A stretch of 64,000 nt of DNA from Dactylorhiza incarnata (lineage: Eukaryota > Streptophyta > Magnoliopsida > Asparagales > Orchidaceae), in the NCBI GenBank assembly GCA_033032865.1, contig JAWHQI010000522.1, positions 186,001 through 250,000 on the forward strand. The letters run 5' to 3'. The notes below the pieces were generated by a model that searched no databases, was not told the origin of the DNA, and saw only the letters and a list, made by a program, of their open reading frames with translations. This document shows, piece by piece, positions 9,975-22,131 of the stretch. The position numbers and the translations under genes are program-made. Within the stretch, counting starts at the first letter, position 1, and each line of letters starts with the position of its first letter.

Positions 9975-11379
9975 TTTACCTTATGAGCCCAGTTGATTTT
10001 TGGTCCTAGGCCTTTGTTAGCATAACAAGACTTGCTCACACCTGCTGCAGCCTTTGCAGGAAGGCTCCTCTTTGCATTAGGCACATTGGGATTGTGCCAA
10101 CAATCTATGGCAAAGTGTCCCACTTTACCGCAGCGACAACATTCATGGATCTTCTATCTTCTTTTCTGAACACCCTTTGAAGTGGAAGGTGAATCAATGT
10201 GCTTGTGTTCAGTGAATAAGCTGACTGCATTCTTCCTATTCCTATTAGCAATAACCTGGCTGGTTGACTATCTATAGTTAGTCTTAGCAGACTTTATCGT
10301 GATGATATTAGCTTGTCTTAGCTTGGTATCCAAACAAGACTTGATGGCATCAGATACTGAGCTGTTAGACTTGCATATAGGCTTGACAACAGCCATGTGT
10401 TTTGCTAAAAGGGATTTGGAAGAACCAACTTCCTTATCCTTGAATGAAGGGGCTGAAGTACCAAATACAAATGGTCTAGATTGGGACATTTGAATTTCTT
10501 CATGGGGATCTTTCAAAGCACTCATCCCCATTCCCTTTCTTCTACTATAGTAAGGAGTATTTTACTTCCTTCAGGAACCCCCATTCTTCCAGTGACCATA
10601 TATGTTGTTCTGGTCATACATGTTGGAGGGAAGCAACACCTTTTGAAAGGTGGTATGAGGCTTAGTTTTAGCCTGGCCATGTACTCCATTCTCAGCATCT
10701 ACTGCCACCTTATTGAAACCTAGCCCTCTCCTATCAGTTTAGGAGGAGAAGGTGTCAATAATGGGCAATATGGATTTGGGTTTGGAGAGTTGAGCCACCA
10801 AGCTCTTTTCTTTGAGAAGCTTCTCCTTAAGGTCCTTAATGACCTTGTTCTTTTGCCTAATGGTGCTTAATTGGAATATTGTAATTCCCTTCAATTGGCT
10901 TATTTCCCTACTCATCTGAGCCATATGGGTAGATGACTCAGTGCAATCATGCTTAGCCTGCTGTAGGGAAGCAATTTCTTGAGCTTGCCTCTTGGCTTGC
11001 TTCTTGCTCCATTTCAGAGCTTCCAAAAGGGCACCATACTTATCAATCAATTGATTGACATCCACTTCAGATTCTAAACTACTCTCATCATTAGATGAAC
11101 ATGCTTCAGATTATGGTACTGACTTTTAATCAGAAGAGGGATGGAGAGGAGTTGATACCTAATCAGGATGATCCTGATTTTCTTCATCATCTGATATGGC
11201 CATTAAGCCATAACAATTTTGTCATATTCATCCTCCTCTATATCACTATCTGAGTTTGATAGAGGGGCCCTGATGCGAACCATAGCAGCAGGATAGTCTC
11301 CATCCTCTTCAGCTGCAAATAGCCCAATGTAGGCTTCCTATTTTTCTTCTGAATTTGAGGATGAAGACTCAGATTCACT
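9975..11379 (-). pseudogene. Sirevirus gag C-terminal / linker region with coiled coil
   Basis: Between gag and protease on the - strand. 11065-10739 is an open frame with Leu/Lys/Gln heptad character (EALKWSKKQAKRQAQEIASLQQ), predicted as coiled coil by inspection. Around 11390-11100 the translation is Ser/Glu/Asp rich with several stops, as is usual for Sirevirus gag tails. A CX2C-type knuckle lies around 10120-10150 (cysteine-rich, preceding the protease). The region is decayed; function in Sirevirus particles is not established. Confidence 0.6.
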
Positions 11380-12582
11380 CTAGCTTTTCTCCTTCTTTGC
11401 TAGGAAGGATTTTTCACCCTTCCTTCCCTTATGGTGATGAGGCTTCTTGTCACCTCTTTCCTTGCTCTTGACTAGAAAATCAGTTATAACATGTTCAGGC
11501 ATGCTGCAACAATAACAAATGACATTATTTGAAACATGTTTAACATGTTTAGGGTCATACAAGTCACCCTTGGGATGCAGCCTATCTGATCTACTGTGAT
11601 CCTTTTTGGGATGTGAGGAGGAGGAAGGTTTGATCTTCCGCTTCTTCCTCCTCATCAGCTTCTTGAAGTGCCTTGAGAAGGCAGCAAATTTCTCACCAGA
11701 TGAGGTGATGTCTGATGTGTTGGGCTCAGAATTTTCTGATTCAGCAGCCCTTCTTGGTGGAGAGGGCATTCTGGTTTTGCTCTTTATGGAGATTTCAACT
11801 TTGAGAGCCACAACTCTCACTTTTGCATGAGTCCTGGTGGATGTGTCCTCCTCCTTCCTTACAGACAGCTGCATCTCATAGGAGAGCAGCTCTCCAAACA
11901 GTGTATGGGGAGGAGTCTCCCCCAGCTTTGCCACTTCTCTGATGGCACAGATCTTTGTATCCCAATCTCTTGTTAGAGATCTTAGGAATTTGACATTCAG
12001 CTCATAATGACGGAAGACCCTTCCATAGGTCCTCAACTCATTTACCACTCTGAAGAATCTCTCAAAGCAATCGGCAATGCATTCCAGGCTGTGTTGCCTG
12101 AAGGCGTCATACTCCTGATTAAGGAGGGATTTCCTATCATCCCTCACTTCTTCAGTACCTTCCATATAAACTATGAGTGTATCCCACATATCCTTGACAG
12201 TCTCACAATGCACCAAGTTTTGGAAGGTGGAATCATCAATTGCATTTACTATTATATTTTGTGCTCTCTTGTCCATGGTAGCAAGTGCAATTTGATCCTT
12301 AGTCATTTCAGCATATGACTTGGCCACTTGCCTTGTGGGATCAATAGTGGAGGGATTTGTGAAGACAAAGGACCATCCTTGACAGTAATATATATCCTAG
12401 GGTCCGAGGCTTCCATGAATAGCCTTACTCTGTGCTTCCATATGCCAAAAGTCTCCATTTTTCATATGGGCAATTTCATAGACCCCATCTCCTTCTGACC
12501 TCCAGTGGCAGCCATTGGATTTAGATTTGACTACACCTTTATAGGATCTGATCAGACTGTTAAGTTCTTGTTGACTAACCAC
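11380..12582 (-). pseudogene. gag: Sirevirus gag
   Basis: A single frame on the - strand from 12582 to 11380 (about 400 codons) with one premature TAG at 12399-12397. The N-terminal part carries the copia gag signature: WDTLIVYMEG, then LLNQEYDAFRQHSLECIAD, then FERFFRVVNEL. The nucleocapsid CCHC knuckle reads CYCCSMPEHVITDF, so the last Cys is replaced by Phe. A Lys/Arg/Ser-rich stretch precedes it. The primer-binding site begins 12 bp upstream of this frame, so the true gag start may be further inside. Confidence 0.8.
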
Positions 12583-12594
12583 CCTCTAATACCA
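12583..12594 (-). other. Primer-binding site of the - strand Sirevirus
   Basis: TGGTATTAGAGG on the - strand, two bases after the LTR end. It matches the initiator tRNA-Met complementary site (TGGTATCAGAG) with one C-to-T change. Confidence 0.8.
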
Positions 12595-12630
12595 CTTGAT
12601 AGTTAATAAGGTAGTAGTCTAATTCACCTA

Positions 12631-12632
<2 letters not shown>

Positions 12633-12661
<29 letters not shown>

Positions 12662-12670
12662 AGGGGGGGG
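12633..12670. repeat. Homopolymer G tract
   Basis: 29 G (12633-12661), one A, then 8 G. It corresponds to the short C run found near the end of Sirevirus LTRs in this window, here greatly expanded; length may also be affected by sequencing error. Confidence 0.9.
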
Positions 12671-13619
12671 CTTAATAGGTCTCTTTGAATTTTCTTATTT
12701 GCAGATAACTGTTGTTAGATAATAAGTAAAGTAAAGGCACACACGGAAAGCACACAGCCTTTTATAGTGGTTCCCCATTACAGTGTGTCTATGGGTAGTC
12801 CACTTTCACTCTACACCTTTCTAACAGTGTGTTAGACAAGGCAACCTCCTCCAAACTCAGCTCCAAGAGCTTACAACACAGATCTCTCAGGATCTCTTAG
12901 GTTTGCTCCAAACCTACCTCAGGCCCAAACAACCCTACCTCTCAGAGTGCTCCAACTCATACAACTCAAAAATCCATTGATTTCCTACCTCAGGCCTATC
13001 AAGAAGCCCTACCTAAGATCTCCACAGAGATCTTACATCTCAAGCTGGGAGTATAGCTCTACTAGCTCAGGCTTAACATCCCTACACACTCAGGCTCTAC
13101 AGCCTTACAGCTCAGGCTCAACAACCCTACACCTCAGGCAAAATGCCCTACAAACTCAGAACACTAACGTTCTTACAGAGGTTATAATTTATGCTTATAA
13201 CAGAGGACAGTAAAGATGTATCCTTCAGCTTTTATCTTCTGTTGTTGCTTCACTGTTGGTGCTGTCTTGAAGCAGGGATGAAAGACAATAGCTTCAGACC
13301 TTGCTCCTATAAGATCTTTCTCTTCAGCAGATGAGGAAAGATCAAATTGCTCTTCTTGAATGAATCAGGAAGAATTATCTTCTTTTCTTGTATCTGCTTG
13401 TGGGTTCAGAAAGCAGGGAAAGATCTCTTGATGGAAGTCGTCAATAGGACAGTGCTCTCTATCAGATTTGCTTTCCACTTTTCAGCACCCCTTCTATAAT
13501 GCCCTAACATGTTCCTTTATACCTCTTCCATCTGCAACAACTCTAAGGAGGGCCCTGACATAGTATGGAGGGAAATAGAAAACTTTATCTTGCTTTACAA
13601 CCATTTGCGCCAAAAGAAG

Positions 13620-13860
13620 ATCCAACCAATGCTTTATTCAGATTTGAATCTATCTTAGCGGTTGTGATGCGATAGTCTTCAGTCTCAGTGGTTGAATCTG
13701 TGTTCGTCTCAGCGGATCCGCTGAGAAAGATAGTCTTCTCAGCAAATTCTGTCTAAATGCATCTCAACTGAGGCAGACCCCTTCTCAGCGGATTTTGGCC
13801 TCATCTCAGCAGTTCAGCTGAGACAATGATGTCGTCTCAGCAGTTTTGACAGTAAAGCCA
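13620..13860. repeat. CTCAGCGG-CCGCTGAG inverted-repeat boxes in Sirevirus U3
   Basis: Multiple half-boxes ctcagcgg / ctcagcag and one perfect 20-bp palindrome TCTCAGCGGATCCGCTGAGA at 13707-13726. The symmetric CGG..CCG core is the signature reported for Sirevirus LTR repeated motifs. They lie upstream of the TATA-like box at 13523-13514. Confidence 0.85.
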
Positions 13861-13998
13861 CAACTTATTCCAATCATTGGATTAAACTAACCTTGCATAG
13901 ACATGATGCAAAATAGGGTTATCAAATACAATATGTACTTATCATTGAGTGTGATGGCTCTTCAAATCAAGGGAACATTGAGGGCAATATTCCCAACA

Positions 13999-14576
13999 GA
14001 AACAATATCAGTGCACAATTTGGCGGTCTTAGCAGGCGGGAGATACTTATTGAGAAATGTTTCCGCCATATCCGCTCATGTAGTGATTGACACTTTAGGA
14101 AGAGAGCCCAACCACTGCTTGGCCCTTGACCACAAAGAAAAAGGAAGAAAGATGTAATTGAATGACGTCATCAGTAACGTCGTTGATTTTGAAATTGTCG
14201 CAAATTTTGAGGAAATTAGAAATGCGAGAGTTTAGATCTTCGACGGTAGGCCATCGAAGGTCACCGATTATTGCACCATTTGTATGATGCTAGACTTGAT
14301 CTCAAAGTTATTGTTTGCCACCGCGGGGCAGACAATACTTGACTGTGTACCTTCCATATTCGTCCATGCATAATAGGACATGGTCCTTTGCTGGGCCTCA
14401 TTAGGGTTTGGTCGATTAGGTTCCGCCAAATTAGGTTCCATGTTTTCTGTGGTAGTGTCCCCAATGGACTCTTCGAAGGCTAAATGTGAATCTTGATCAT
14501 GAGTATGGAGGCGCTGCAAAACCATGCGCTCCATCTCTGGATCAAAAGAGATATTCGAAGAGCTACCTTGGGTCAT
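13999..14576 (-). pseudogene. gag: Athila-like gag N-terminus, interrupted by the Sirevirus
   Basis: On the - strand from ATG 14576 (MTQGSSSNISFDPEMERMVL) into FEIKSSIIQMVQ, then the segment SRISNFLKICDNFKINDVTDD in a shifted frame, then PFSLWSRAKQWLGSLPK and MAETFLNKYLPPAKTAKLCT. These are in the order found in Athila-type gag. At least two frameshifts and stops break it. The coding sequence stops at 13999, where the Sirevirus LTR begins. The remainder of this gag was not found elsewhere in the window. Confidence 0.8.
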
Positions 14577-14868
14577 ACACCCAAAATAGAGAAGGGGGAG
14601 AAATAAAAGAAAGAGAAAGAGAAAGGAGAGAGAATAAATAAATCAATAAATAACTTTTTCTTTCTTTTAGGTGAATTAAGTTAGTCTTGGATTTCACAAG
14701 GTCTACCCTTCGAAGTGTTTGCATTGTCACTAGGAGGTGTGCTGGGAAGATAGCCCAAACCTCCCTTTCCAAGATTTAATTACACCCTTAAGATTTTTGA
14801 AAATAAAACAAATAAAATGAAAATGATAAAATTAATAGCTATCCTCTTTTCAAAATATAAACCCAAAG
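14577..14868 (-). mobile_element. Leader of the - strand Athila-like element
   Basis: Non-coding segment between the PBS and gag. It contains a purine-rich (plus strand) stretch agagaaagagaaaggagagag at about 14600-14630. No gene seen. Confidence 0.55.
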
Positions 14869-14886
14869 TCCATGATAACGGCGCCA
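14869..14886 (-). other. Primer-binding site, tRNA-Asp type
   Basis: TGGCGCCGTTATCATGGA on the - strand, six bases after the LTR end. The first ten bases match the tRNA-Asp-type PBS used by Athila and Tat elements; the rest has diverged. Confidence 0.75.
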
Positions 14887-14892
14887 AAAACT

Positions 14893-16619
14893 TGATAAGA
14901 TTTTAAACGAGTGGATGATATATGAAATGGTTGTTGATGATGTTTTCGAATTCTATATCCGTTGAAGGCAAGTATACCTTATCGTCTATAGTATATGATA
15001 CTTAAGATAAATATCAAGGTCACATTTCCCGGGGCATGTCGATTACTTCTACTTCGAGGAGAAGACTATTATCTTATCAACCAATTTTGTGATTTGTTTT
15101 ACATAACTAAAAAGGGAAATAAATTGCAAAATTAGGGAAGGGTTAAGATAATGATTAAAAGATTAGTACTCAATCTTGAATCACCTTGGTTTGAGAATAA
15201 TCAAAAAGTAAATAAACAAAACTCCAATTCACTTTAAATAAAATACTTTGACCGTGGAGGTTCCTGAAGCATGAACACCCCTCTCTCGAGGAAGTGCCCA
15301 GCTGATCTTAAGAAAAAATGACCGAACTCTTGTTCTATAATCTAATACCTAAGGCTCGCTTTACGCTATGAACCCCAATGTTGGATTTGACTCCAATCTG
15401 GGAGATTTTCATCATCCTCTCTCCAGGGGTGCATGTAACTCTCTTTACCCATGAGTGATCGATTCATACTTGAGCCTCTCAGCTAACTAAGTATGAAAAC
15501 CTAAGTGAAAACCACATATTCAAAATATGGCCTCACTACTTTGAAAATTAAGGGTAAATCAAAAGTGCTTACTTAAAGAGAAAAGGAGAGTTTAAGGATC
15601 ATAACTTGATTATCTCATCCTCGGATCATCTCGATCGAGTACTAATGAGAGTTTAGTTAATCATGGTGGAAGGGTAAGAGGAAGATATGGAATAAAATTG
15701 CATGAAAATTAGCTAAAGGGAAGAGAGAATAAGAAAAAACTAATAGAATTCTGTTAATAATAAAAGTTGAATACAAGTGCAAAAAGATACTACAACAATG
15801 GTAAAAGGAGATTAGAAGTTCACTAATAGATGTTGCATAATAATGCTAAGAGAAAATTACTTGAAAAGAAGAGAGAGAAATTGATAACATAAGGGAAAAA
15901 CTTAAAAATAGCAAGAACAGCAGCTAACAGCACCTCCTCACTCCAACTTTCTGAACCCTGAACTCATGGGTACTGCTAGAATTTATAAAAAAAATTATTA
16001 AAGTACATGCCCTCGATCACAACCATGACCTAGAGCGTGTAATATTTAGTTGACTTTTGGATGGAGAAAATCTGGCTGGATTGCGACAGGCTCGAGACTT
16101 GGTGAACATGCCCTCGGTCATCCTCGTGAGTTTGGGGTGTCGAGTACGGTGATCCACAATTCGGCAAAAGTTGTGCTGCAGCAGCCGATGCTCAGAACTT
16201 GGTGAACACCCCCTCCCTGGTCATGCCCATGACTTGGTGAACATGCTCGTGACTGGGGGCATGTCGTGTACGGTGGGCCACAATTCGACGCAAATTGCAC
16301 TACAGCGATCAGAGCTTGGAACTTGAGGAACACGCCCGTGACACTAGGCGTATAATTTGATTTTCCTATGGTTTTGGGCTCGGGATCACATCAACGTCGG
16401 GACCGGGTTACACGCCCCAGGTCACGGCCGTGACTTGGGGCATGTACATGGAAAAATTGCCAAAACAACTGAAATTATGCAAAATGTAAAATAAGACTAA
16501 GTTAGAACAAAATTTTCAAAAAAAAACTAATTATAGGCTCCAAATTCATAATACACATAAATTTAAGTAAGAAAATACATATTCTTACCCTAATAAATTA
16601 AGCTAAATTAGCTTCATCA
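14893..16619 (-). mobile_element. Athila-like 5' LTR (1,727 bp)
   Basis: On the - strand starts TGATGAAGC at 16619 and ends ..aaatcttatca at 14893, then PBS. U3 has GTCACG..CGTGAC-type boxes (16010-16450) and a TATA-like tttataaattc near 15990. R-U5 shares several blocks with the + strand LTR at 693-2994, in inverted orientation. It cuts a + strand Sirevirus pol at 16619/16620. Confidence 0.85.
16010..16450. repeat. GTCACG-CGTGAC boxes of the second Athila-like LTR
   Basis: Boxes such as cacgcccgtgac (about 16332), catgcccatgac (16222), caggtcacggccgtgac (16418) and catgctcgtgac recur upstream of the TATA-like site on the - strand. They are the same family as 855-1440 but fewer and more diverged. 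Confidence 0.75.
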
Positions 16620-16748
16620 AAAGAACATGTGAGAGTTAGCTTCATAGGCACGAAATTCCAACTTGCAAACATCTTTACCAAACTTCTCTCTGATGCTCAT
16701 TTCAACATGCTTACGTTAGAATTGGGTGTCTTAGATATATCTCATTAA
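16620..16748 (+). pseudogene. pol: Sirevirus S1 pol C-terminal end (RNase H tail)
   Basis: An open frame enters from the broken end at 16620 and ends with TAA at 16746. It reads FIGTKFQLANIFTKLLSDAHF and ends LGVLDISH, matching the last 40 residues of Sirevirus RNase H (compare the S2 copy at 34690-34805). Everything upstream was separated by the Athila-like insertion and is not in the window. Confidence 0.85.
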
Positions 16749-19175
16749 AACCTATAAAAAGCTACTTCTCCTAAAAATAAAATTCTTTGTTATTCTCTCA
16801 TGCTTGCACTTGTTATATTAAATTTCCCCAAAAACCAATCCCAATAAAAATTGTAAAAACCATTTTTGAACAAACAAAAATATGCTTATATAGCCTTCTA
16901 ATCTTCTCTATAATGCCTGAAATTTCTACAGTAAGAATGCCTCTATATTATAACTCTAAATCAAAGAAATTTTTTATTCAAAAATAAATGAAATCATCTA
17001 CTGTTTTGACGTTAAGAGTTAACGCCCATCGTTAGTGGTCAACGCCTAGTGTTAGGAATCAACGCCTGGCGTTAGCCATTTGTGTTGAAATTTCTCTTAT
17101 GCATATTTTCCTATTTGTTTCTCTGTTTTGAAAAAGTTTATTTTCTATTTACCTTTGTTTTTTCTTTATCCAAAAATAAAAAATAAAACCAAATAATCAA
17201 AAAAATTCAAAAATATGTTTTTGTTTTGCTTTTGTTTTAAATTTTCAGAAATTTAAGCATATGTGTTTCTTTATCCCAAATTATGTCTTTTTTTAATTCT
17301 TTTTCTTTAATCCACAAAAAATTCAAATAATCAAAAATTTTCATAAATATGTTTTTTCTGTCATGCCTTTTTTAAAATTTTCTAAAATTATGTTTTGTTT
17401 TACTACTTAACTATAGGATTTCACATTAGCACAAATCTTGTCATTTTCTTCTATGGTCAAAATTGATTAAGCATACTCTTAAATATTCTCTTCAATGTTT
17501 AAATTTTATTTCAAGTTTCCTAAACATTATTTTGTCTTGTCATGCCTTGACTTTAATCTTATTTTGTGCAATGAAATAGAGTATAGAAAATTGTGTAAGA
17601 TTGTCTAGCATGCCTCTAAGTATAAGTAATGTATTTATGTAAAATAATGATTCATTTACTCACCCTTTTGGTAATCTACATGTGATCATAATCTTAGTCT
17701 TGCATGATTATGTAGTATAATAGTTTAACATGTTAAGTTGTATGTCAAAATTACCCACACCTTCTTTTCAAACATAAATTTCTTGCACATATAGAAGTGT
17801 AATTTTAAATTTTTGTTGTTTGCAAAAAAGAAGTGAATTCAGAGAGCTTTGTCCTAAATAAAAAAATATATAAGAATAAAATGACAAGTTAACTACACTA
17901 AGCACTACTTAGCCTCCTAATAAGTCTTAATGAGCACTGTGAGGTTTAGCACCATGGAAAGAATTGTAAAGAGTCTTGTGCATACACATCTTTTTATCAC
18001 TTCTATTTATACCTCGGATGACCCAAATAAAAAAATAAAATACTTTAGGTGATCCCCCAAGTAATACTTCAATCCCTGGTAAGTCTTAATGAGCATTTTG
18101 TTGGCAATGCAGCTGGGTAGTTATAGTCTTTTATGTGCTTGGAAATAAACAATCTAGAATTGGTGTGTGGAAGTAATTATAAGACTACATTCTTAATATT
18201 GTTTTACTACTTCATTATATATGTCATGTATTTTGATTATATCACTTGTACACTCTTATCAAAATACTATTTGAACAAGTCATTATCTTTCATAAATCTT
18301 TTACCCATGAGAATTGGATCCAAATGCATATCTACATAATTCTCTATAAAGCTTAAGTAAAAGCACTAGATTGCAATGCATGATCTCAACAAAATTTTAT
18401 TTACTTGAAATACGAATTAGTTATATTATAGCTATTATCTTTTTCAATATAACAAATCATGCTAGCCTTTGTTGTTGAAAATTTTCAAGGTTAATGCTCC
18501 CTACAAGTGAAGGTTCTAGAAAAATTGTTTGCATTTTTCTTAACTCAAAACTCAAAATCAAAACACTTTCTCTACAAATTAAAATGATTATCTTGGTTAC
18601 TTTGTTTTCCGCACTATTGATATGATCATGTATTTTTACCATGCTTTATCATGCTTATCTCAAGTCTTATTTTTGAAGTTTTATCACTTGTGTTTCAAAA
18701 CTCTTTTTCATTTTTTTCAACATGTGGTAGACTTGCATGGTAAAGTGCAAGGGATTTTGGTACATAAACGCTTATCATAATGTTTCGCTGCACTAATCCC
18801 TCTAAGCTCGATTATGACTTTCACTATATTACAACAAAACTCTTAAACCTCTCTTGGTAGTCCCAAGTTTCACCACTTTACCTTACTCGATCCTTATTTT
18901 GCTCCACCCACTTTTGCTAATAATAAAAGGGAGAAAATTAAATGATAAATCATAAAGGAGTAGGATTCACTAGATTAGGGGGGGGGGGCATAAATCTATT
19001 TTATGGGAGCATACACTAAGGGCGGAATTTAAATAGGGGGAGCACATATCTCTAAATATAATTTTCATAAAAATCTCTAAGTAGCATAGTGTCATATCTC
19101 TTTAAAAAAACACATCATTTACCATTGAAATATGATTTATCTTAATTGGATTTGTTATTATAAAAAGAGGGAGAT
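16749..19175 (+). mobile_element. S1 3' non-coding region with polypurine tracts
   Basis: AT-rich region between pol and the 3' LTR. Near 17010-17085 are taacgcc..ggcgttag boxes. Blocks near 17590-18110 and 18900-19170 parallel the equivalent region of S2 and S3 (tagcatgcctctaagtat, tgataagtcttaatgagcattgt). Purine tracts recur near 18924, 18979 (G10), 19028 and 19161, the last directly before the LTR. Multiple polypurine tracts are a described Sirevirus trait. No env-like frame was recognised. Confidence 0.75.
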
Positions 19176-19552
19176 TGTTGGAACATGGTTTTCCACATCC
19201 CTTTGTTTTGAGAATTACAAATCATACTTGTATAGAATCAAGTTTGTCATTGTGTTTTTTTATTTTACAGGATTGAACAAGGATGACACTAGGATGTTAT
19301 ATGTTGGTCTTGACTAGCTCAATGTGTTAAAAGAAAAGGATGTGATCTAATGTCAGGCGTTAGATCCAATGCCGACGTTGATCCTCAATCTCATCAGTAT
19401 GAAAATAGTATGGAGGGAAGCTGCCATCATTCCAGGAGTATTTTGAGAATGATTTGTCTTAAATCCAGGAGTTAGACTTAACGCCAACGTTAAGGTTGCC
19501 TAAAATGAGATGTTTCCAAACATGTAATATCACCCTCTTGGAATGAGGATAC
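19176..19552 (+). mobile_element. S1 3' LTR, left part
   Basis: Starts TGTTGGAACATGG after the purine tract aaaaagagggagat. Contains gcgttag / taacgcc boxes at 19348-19495. It is interrupted at 19552 by S2 and continues at 37901. Confidence 0.85.
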
Positions 19553-20630
19553 TGTTGGAACATGGTCTTCCGCATCTCCTAGGTTTGAGAATAACAAATC
19601 TTATGTGTATTTGATCTTGTGTGTTTAAGTGTGCAGGAAACTAAGCCAAATGACTCAAGGCTAACATATGAAGGTTGCCCCCAAGTTTGAAGCTAGAACT
19701 ACCAAATGCTCACTAGCGTCGGCGATAGCATCTAGTGTAGGCGCCAGCTTTGATTAGCGCAATTCCAGAAGCAGATTTAGAATTCGCTAGCGCCAGGCGG
19801 TAGCGGATAGCGCAGACAGTAGCTTGGAGCATAAGAGGCAAGGTTGCAGAGTTTCCCTGGAATGAAAGATACGCACATGCAGAATAATTCTACATAGGGA
19901 TAGCGCTGGCGATAGCGCTAGCGCTCACTCCTATAAAAGGAGGCCTCTAGTCTCGTTTTCTTTACACAAGTTTGAGAGAGGTGAAGTGCTACAATTCTAG
20001 AGCCTTACTCTGCCGAAAGTTGATCTCCCACCAAAAGCTTAGAGAGCTTTCTGAAGGACTTCATCACACTATACCCAAAGGGCGATCGCTTCAACCTTGC
20101 TTATTCTATAGCGATCCTTCATCTCTGACTTCAGAAGCTTCTTAGAGAGAGTTTTTATTATTGTCTTTTTATTTCACATCTTTTGTAAACCGTTAGTAAA
20201 CTCGCCTCGTGTTGGCGACTAGGTCTGGGTAGGACTTATGTCAGAAATTTGCCTCGTGTTGGCAACTAGATCTAGGTTAGGTCTAGGGGTACTTGAGTTC
20301 ATATCCTGGAAGGATTGACTAGATCGGCTTAAGGCCGTATCTGGGGAAGGATAGGCTAGGGCCACTGGTTCGTGGGGATATGAGTCGAGATAGAAAATAA
20401 AAAGGTTTTTATTATTATTCACCACCGATTTCCAGCATTATAGAAATCAATTTTTGTAAGCCCATATTTCATATTAATACAACTTGTCTCTATTTTATTT
20501 CACTTAGTTTGTTTGATTTCTCACCATCTTAATCTTATTATCATTTCAAGATATTCAAAATATAAGAAAAAGTTTTACAACCCTTATTAACCCCTCCCCC
20601 CCTCCTCTTAGGGCGCCTACCGATCCAACA
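19553..20630 (+). mobile_element. S2 5' LTR (1,078 bp)
   Basis: TGTTGGAACATGG to ccgatccaaca. U3 contains agcgct / gccggcggtagc-type boxes from about 19722 to 19922. A TATA box (ctataaaagg) at 19931 follows the last box within about 10 bp. U5 ends with C runs and cttagggcgcctacc. Confidence 0.9.
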
Positions 20631-20632
20631 AG

Positions 20633-20644
20633 TGGTATCAGAGG
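20633..20644 (+). other. S2 primer-binding site
   Basis: TGGTATCAGAGG, two bases after the LTR; complementary to initiator tRNA-Met as in most Ty1/copia elements. Confidence 0.85.
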
Positions 20645-20680
20645 TAGGTTTTATTCCAATCAGCTTAACAACTGGGAATA

Positions 20681-21412
20681 ATTGCATCTCATGATCTCGC
20701 TCTTCCGGAGGGTCAGGGTGTTAGTCGACCACCTCACTTTTCTGGGTCAGATTTCAACTACTGGAAAAATCAAATGATGTGTTTTATTATGACCATGGAT
20801 GTAGAAGTATGGAACATGGTAGAAGTTCGGTACTCTCCTCCTGCAACTGTAGTGGGAGAGGCTACGCTACTAAAACCTAAGGATAAATGGGATGATAACG
20901 ATAAACTAAGGTGCAAAAATAATGCTAAGGCAATGAATGCTTTATATTGCGCTTTAAATAGAACTAAATTTAATAGAATTTCTGCATGTGTAACTGCTTA
21001 TGATATTTGGAATCAATTGGAAGTTACTCATGAAGGTACCTCGCAGGTAAAAGATGTCAAGCAATTCCAACTGGAATCGGAATATGAAAAATTTAGGATG
21101 GATGCCGAAGAGGACATCAACTCGATGTACACATGCTTCACCAAGAACGTCAACAATTCAAAAGCACTTGGAAAGATCTACTCAGACAGGGACTTGGTCA
21201 GAAAAATTCTTCGCTCTCTACCTCCAAGGTTCATTCCAAATATAACGACCATCTCAAAGTTGCACAACCTAAGAACGCTCCAGATCGAGAACCTCATTGG
21301 TAATCTCAAAACCCATGAGGTAGAACTCCAGATTCAACATGATGAATACAACAAAAAAGACAAAGAAAAAGGCACTAACACTAAAGTCAAAGAAGGAAAG
21401 CATCAAAGATGA
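20681..21412 (+). pseudogene. gag: S2 gag
   Basis: The copia gag domain is open from 20681 to the stop at 21410 (FSGSDFNYWKNQMM, VWNMVEV, AYDIWNQLEVTHEG, YEKFRMDAEEDINSMY). The expected initiator codon at 20681 reads ATT; in the sister S3 the same position (25398) is ATG, so the start seems to be lost. The frame shifts near 21400, after which the gag tail continues in another frame. Confidence 0.85.
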
Positions 21413-22131
21413 TGATGAAGATGAAGAAGGTCTCTTGGTGAAGAACTTTAGGAACTTCATTAGAAATTCGGAGAGAAGGAACACCTTCTGGAAATACTTC
21501 CAAAAGGATGCTGACGAAAAGGGTCTTCCTCTTCATCAAAGTAAGAAAAAGGAAGTGAAGACGAAGAAGAAAGATCACCGCCGGAGTGGTATTACTACAG
21601 AAAGATCGGGCACATTCGGAGCCAGTGCCCGAAGTATCAAAAGGAGCAAAAAGTACGATACAAACAAAATAGAAAGAGAAAGTATTGAAAGCCGCAACCT
21701 GGGATGATTCTTCCTCTGAAGAATCAAGCGGATCTGAGTCAAGCAACGAGGAGGAAGCAAACTTATGTTTAATGGAAAAAAGCAACGATGATGACACTAG
21801 TGTTCTTAGTGACACTGAGGTAACTCCTCCCACCTTTGAAGAACTTTATGATGAATTTGTTCTAACTTGCAAAGCCTAAGATAAAAGAATAGAAGATAAT
21901 ATTATTTTGAATCATGAAAATGAATCTATTATCAAAGAAAATCATAAGCTTACGAAAAAATTACATACTTTTGAAAAGAGAAAGGTCTCTTGTCAAGAAT
22001 GTGATCATTCCCTATGTAAGGAAAAAGACATTGAAGTTTCTCTTTCTAAGGCTGTCTCACAAATCAAAACTCTTACGAGAGAAAAGGGGGACTTAGAGAG
22101 AAAAACTAAAAAACTCACTCCTACAAATTGA
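21413..22131 (+). pseudogene. gag: S2 gag tail: damaged zinc knuckle, acidic segment and coiled coil
   Basis: The frame at 21339-21707 continues gag (EEGLLVKNFRNFIRNSERR). At about 21585 a knuckle-like segment reads WYYYRKIGHIRSQC: His and the last Cys remain but both first cysteines are replaced. 21685-21879 is acidic and serine-rich (DDSSSEESSGSESSNEEE). 21907-22131 is Lys/Glu/Leu-rich with heptad-like spacing, probably coiled coil. Such a tail is typical of Sirevirus gag. Confidence 0.75.

Larger units (their letters stand above)
12597..13998 (-). mobile_element. 5' LTR of the - strand Sirevirus (1,402 bp)
   Basis: On the - strand starts TGTTGGGAATATTGCC at 13998 and ends ..ttaactatca at 12597, followed by the PBS. 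U3 contains CTCAGCGG..CCGCTGAG boxes (13620-13860). A TATA-like ggtataaagg lies at 13523-13514 and a second (actataaaagg) near 12768-12757. The stretch 12880-13160 contains repeats of the phrase cctcaggc at about 25-30 bp. Just before the LTR end is a 29-base G run (C run on the element strand). The 5' end joins Athila-like gag. Confidence 0.85.

Noticed and set aside
10299..10723. + strand frames opposite the - strand Sirevirus gag tail
   Set aside because: Antisense to the recognised element; no domain.
21269..21833. - strand frames opposite S2 gag tail
   Set aside because: Antisense shadows of the acidic/lysine-rich gag tail.
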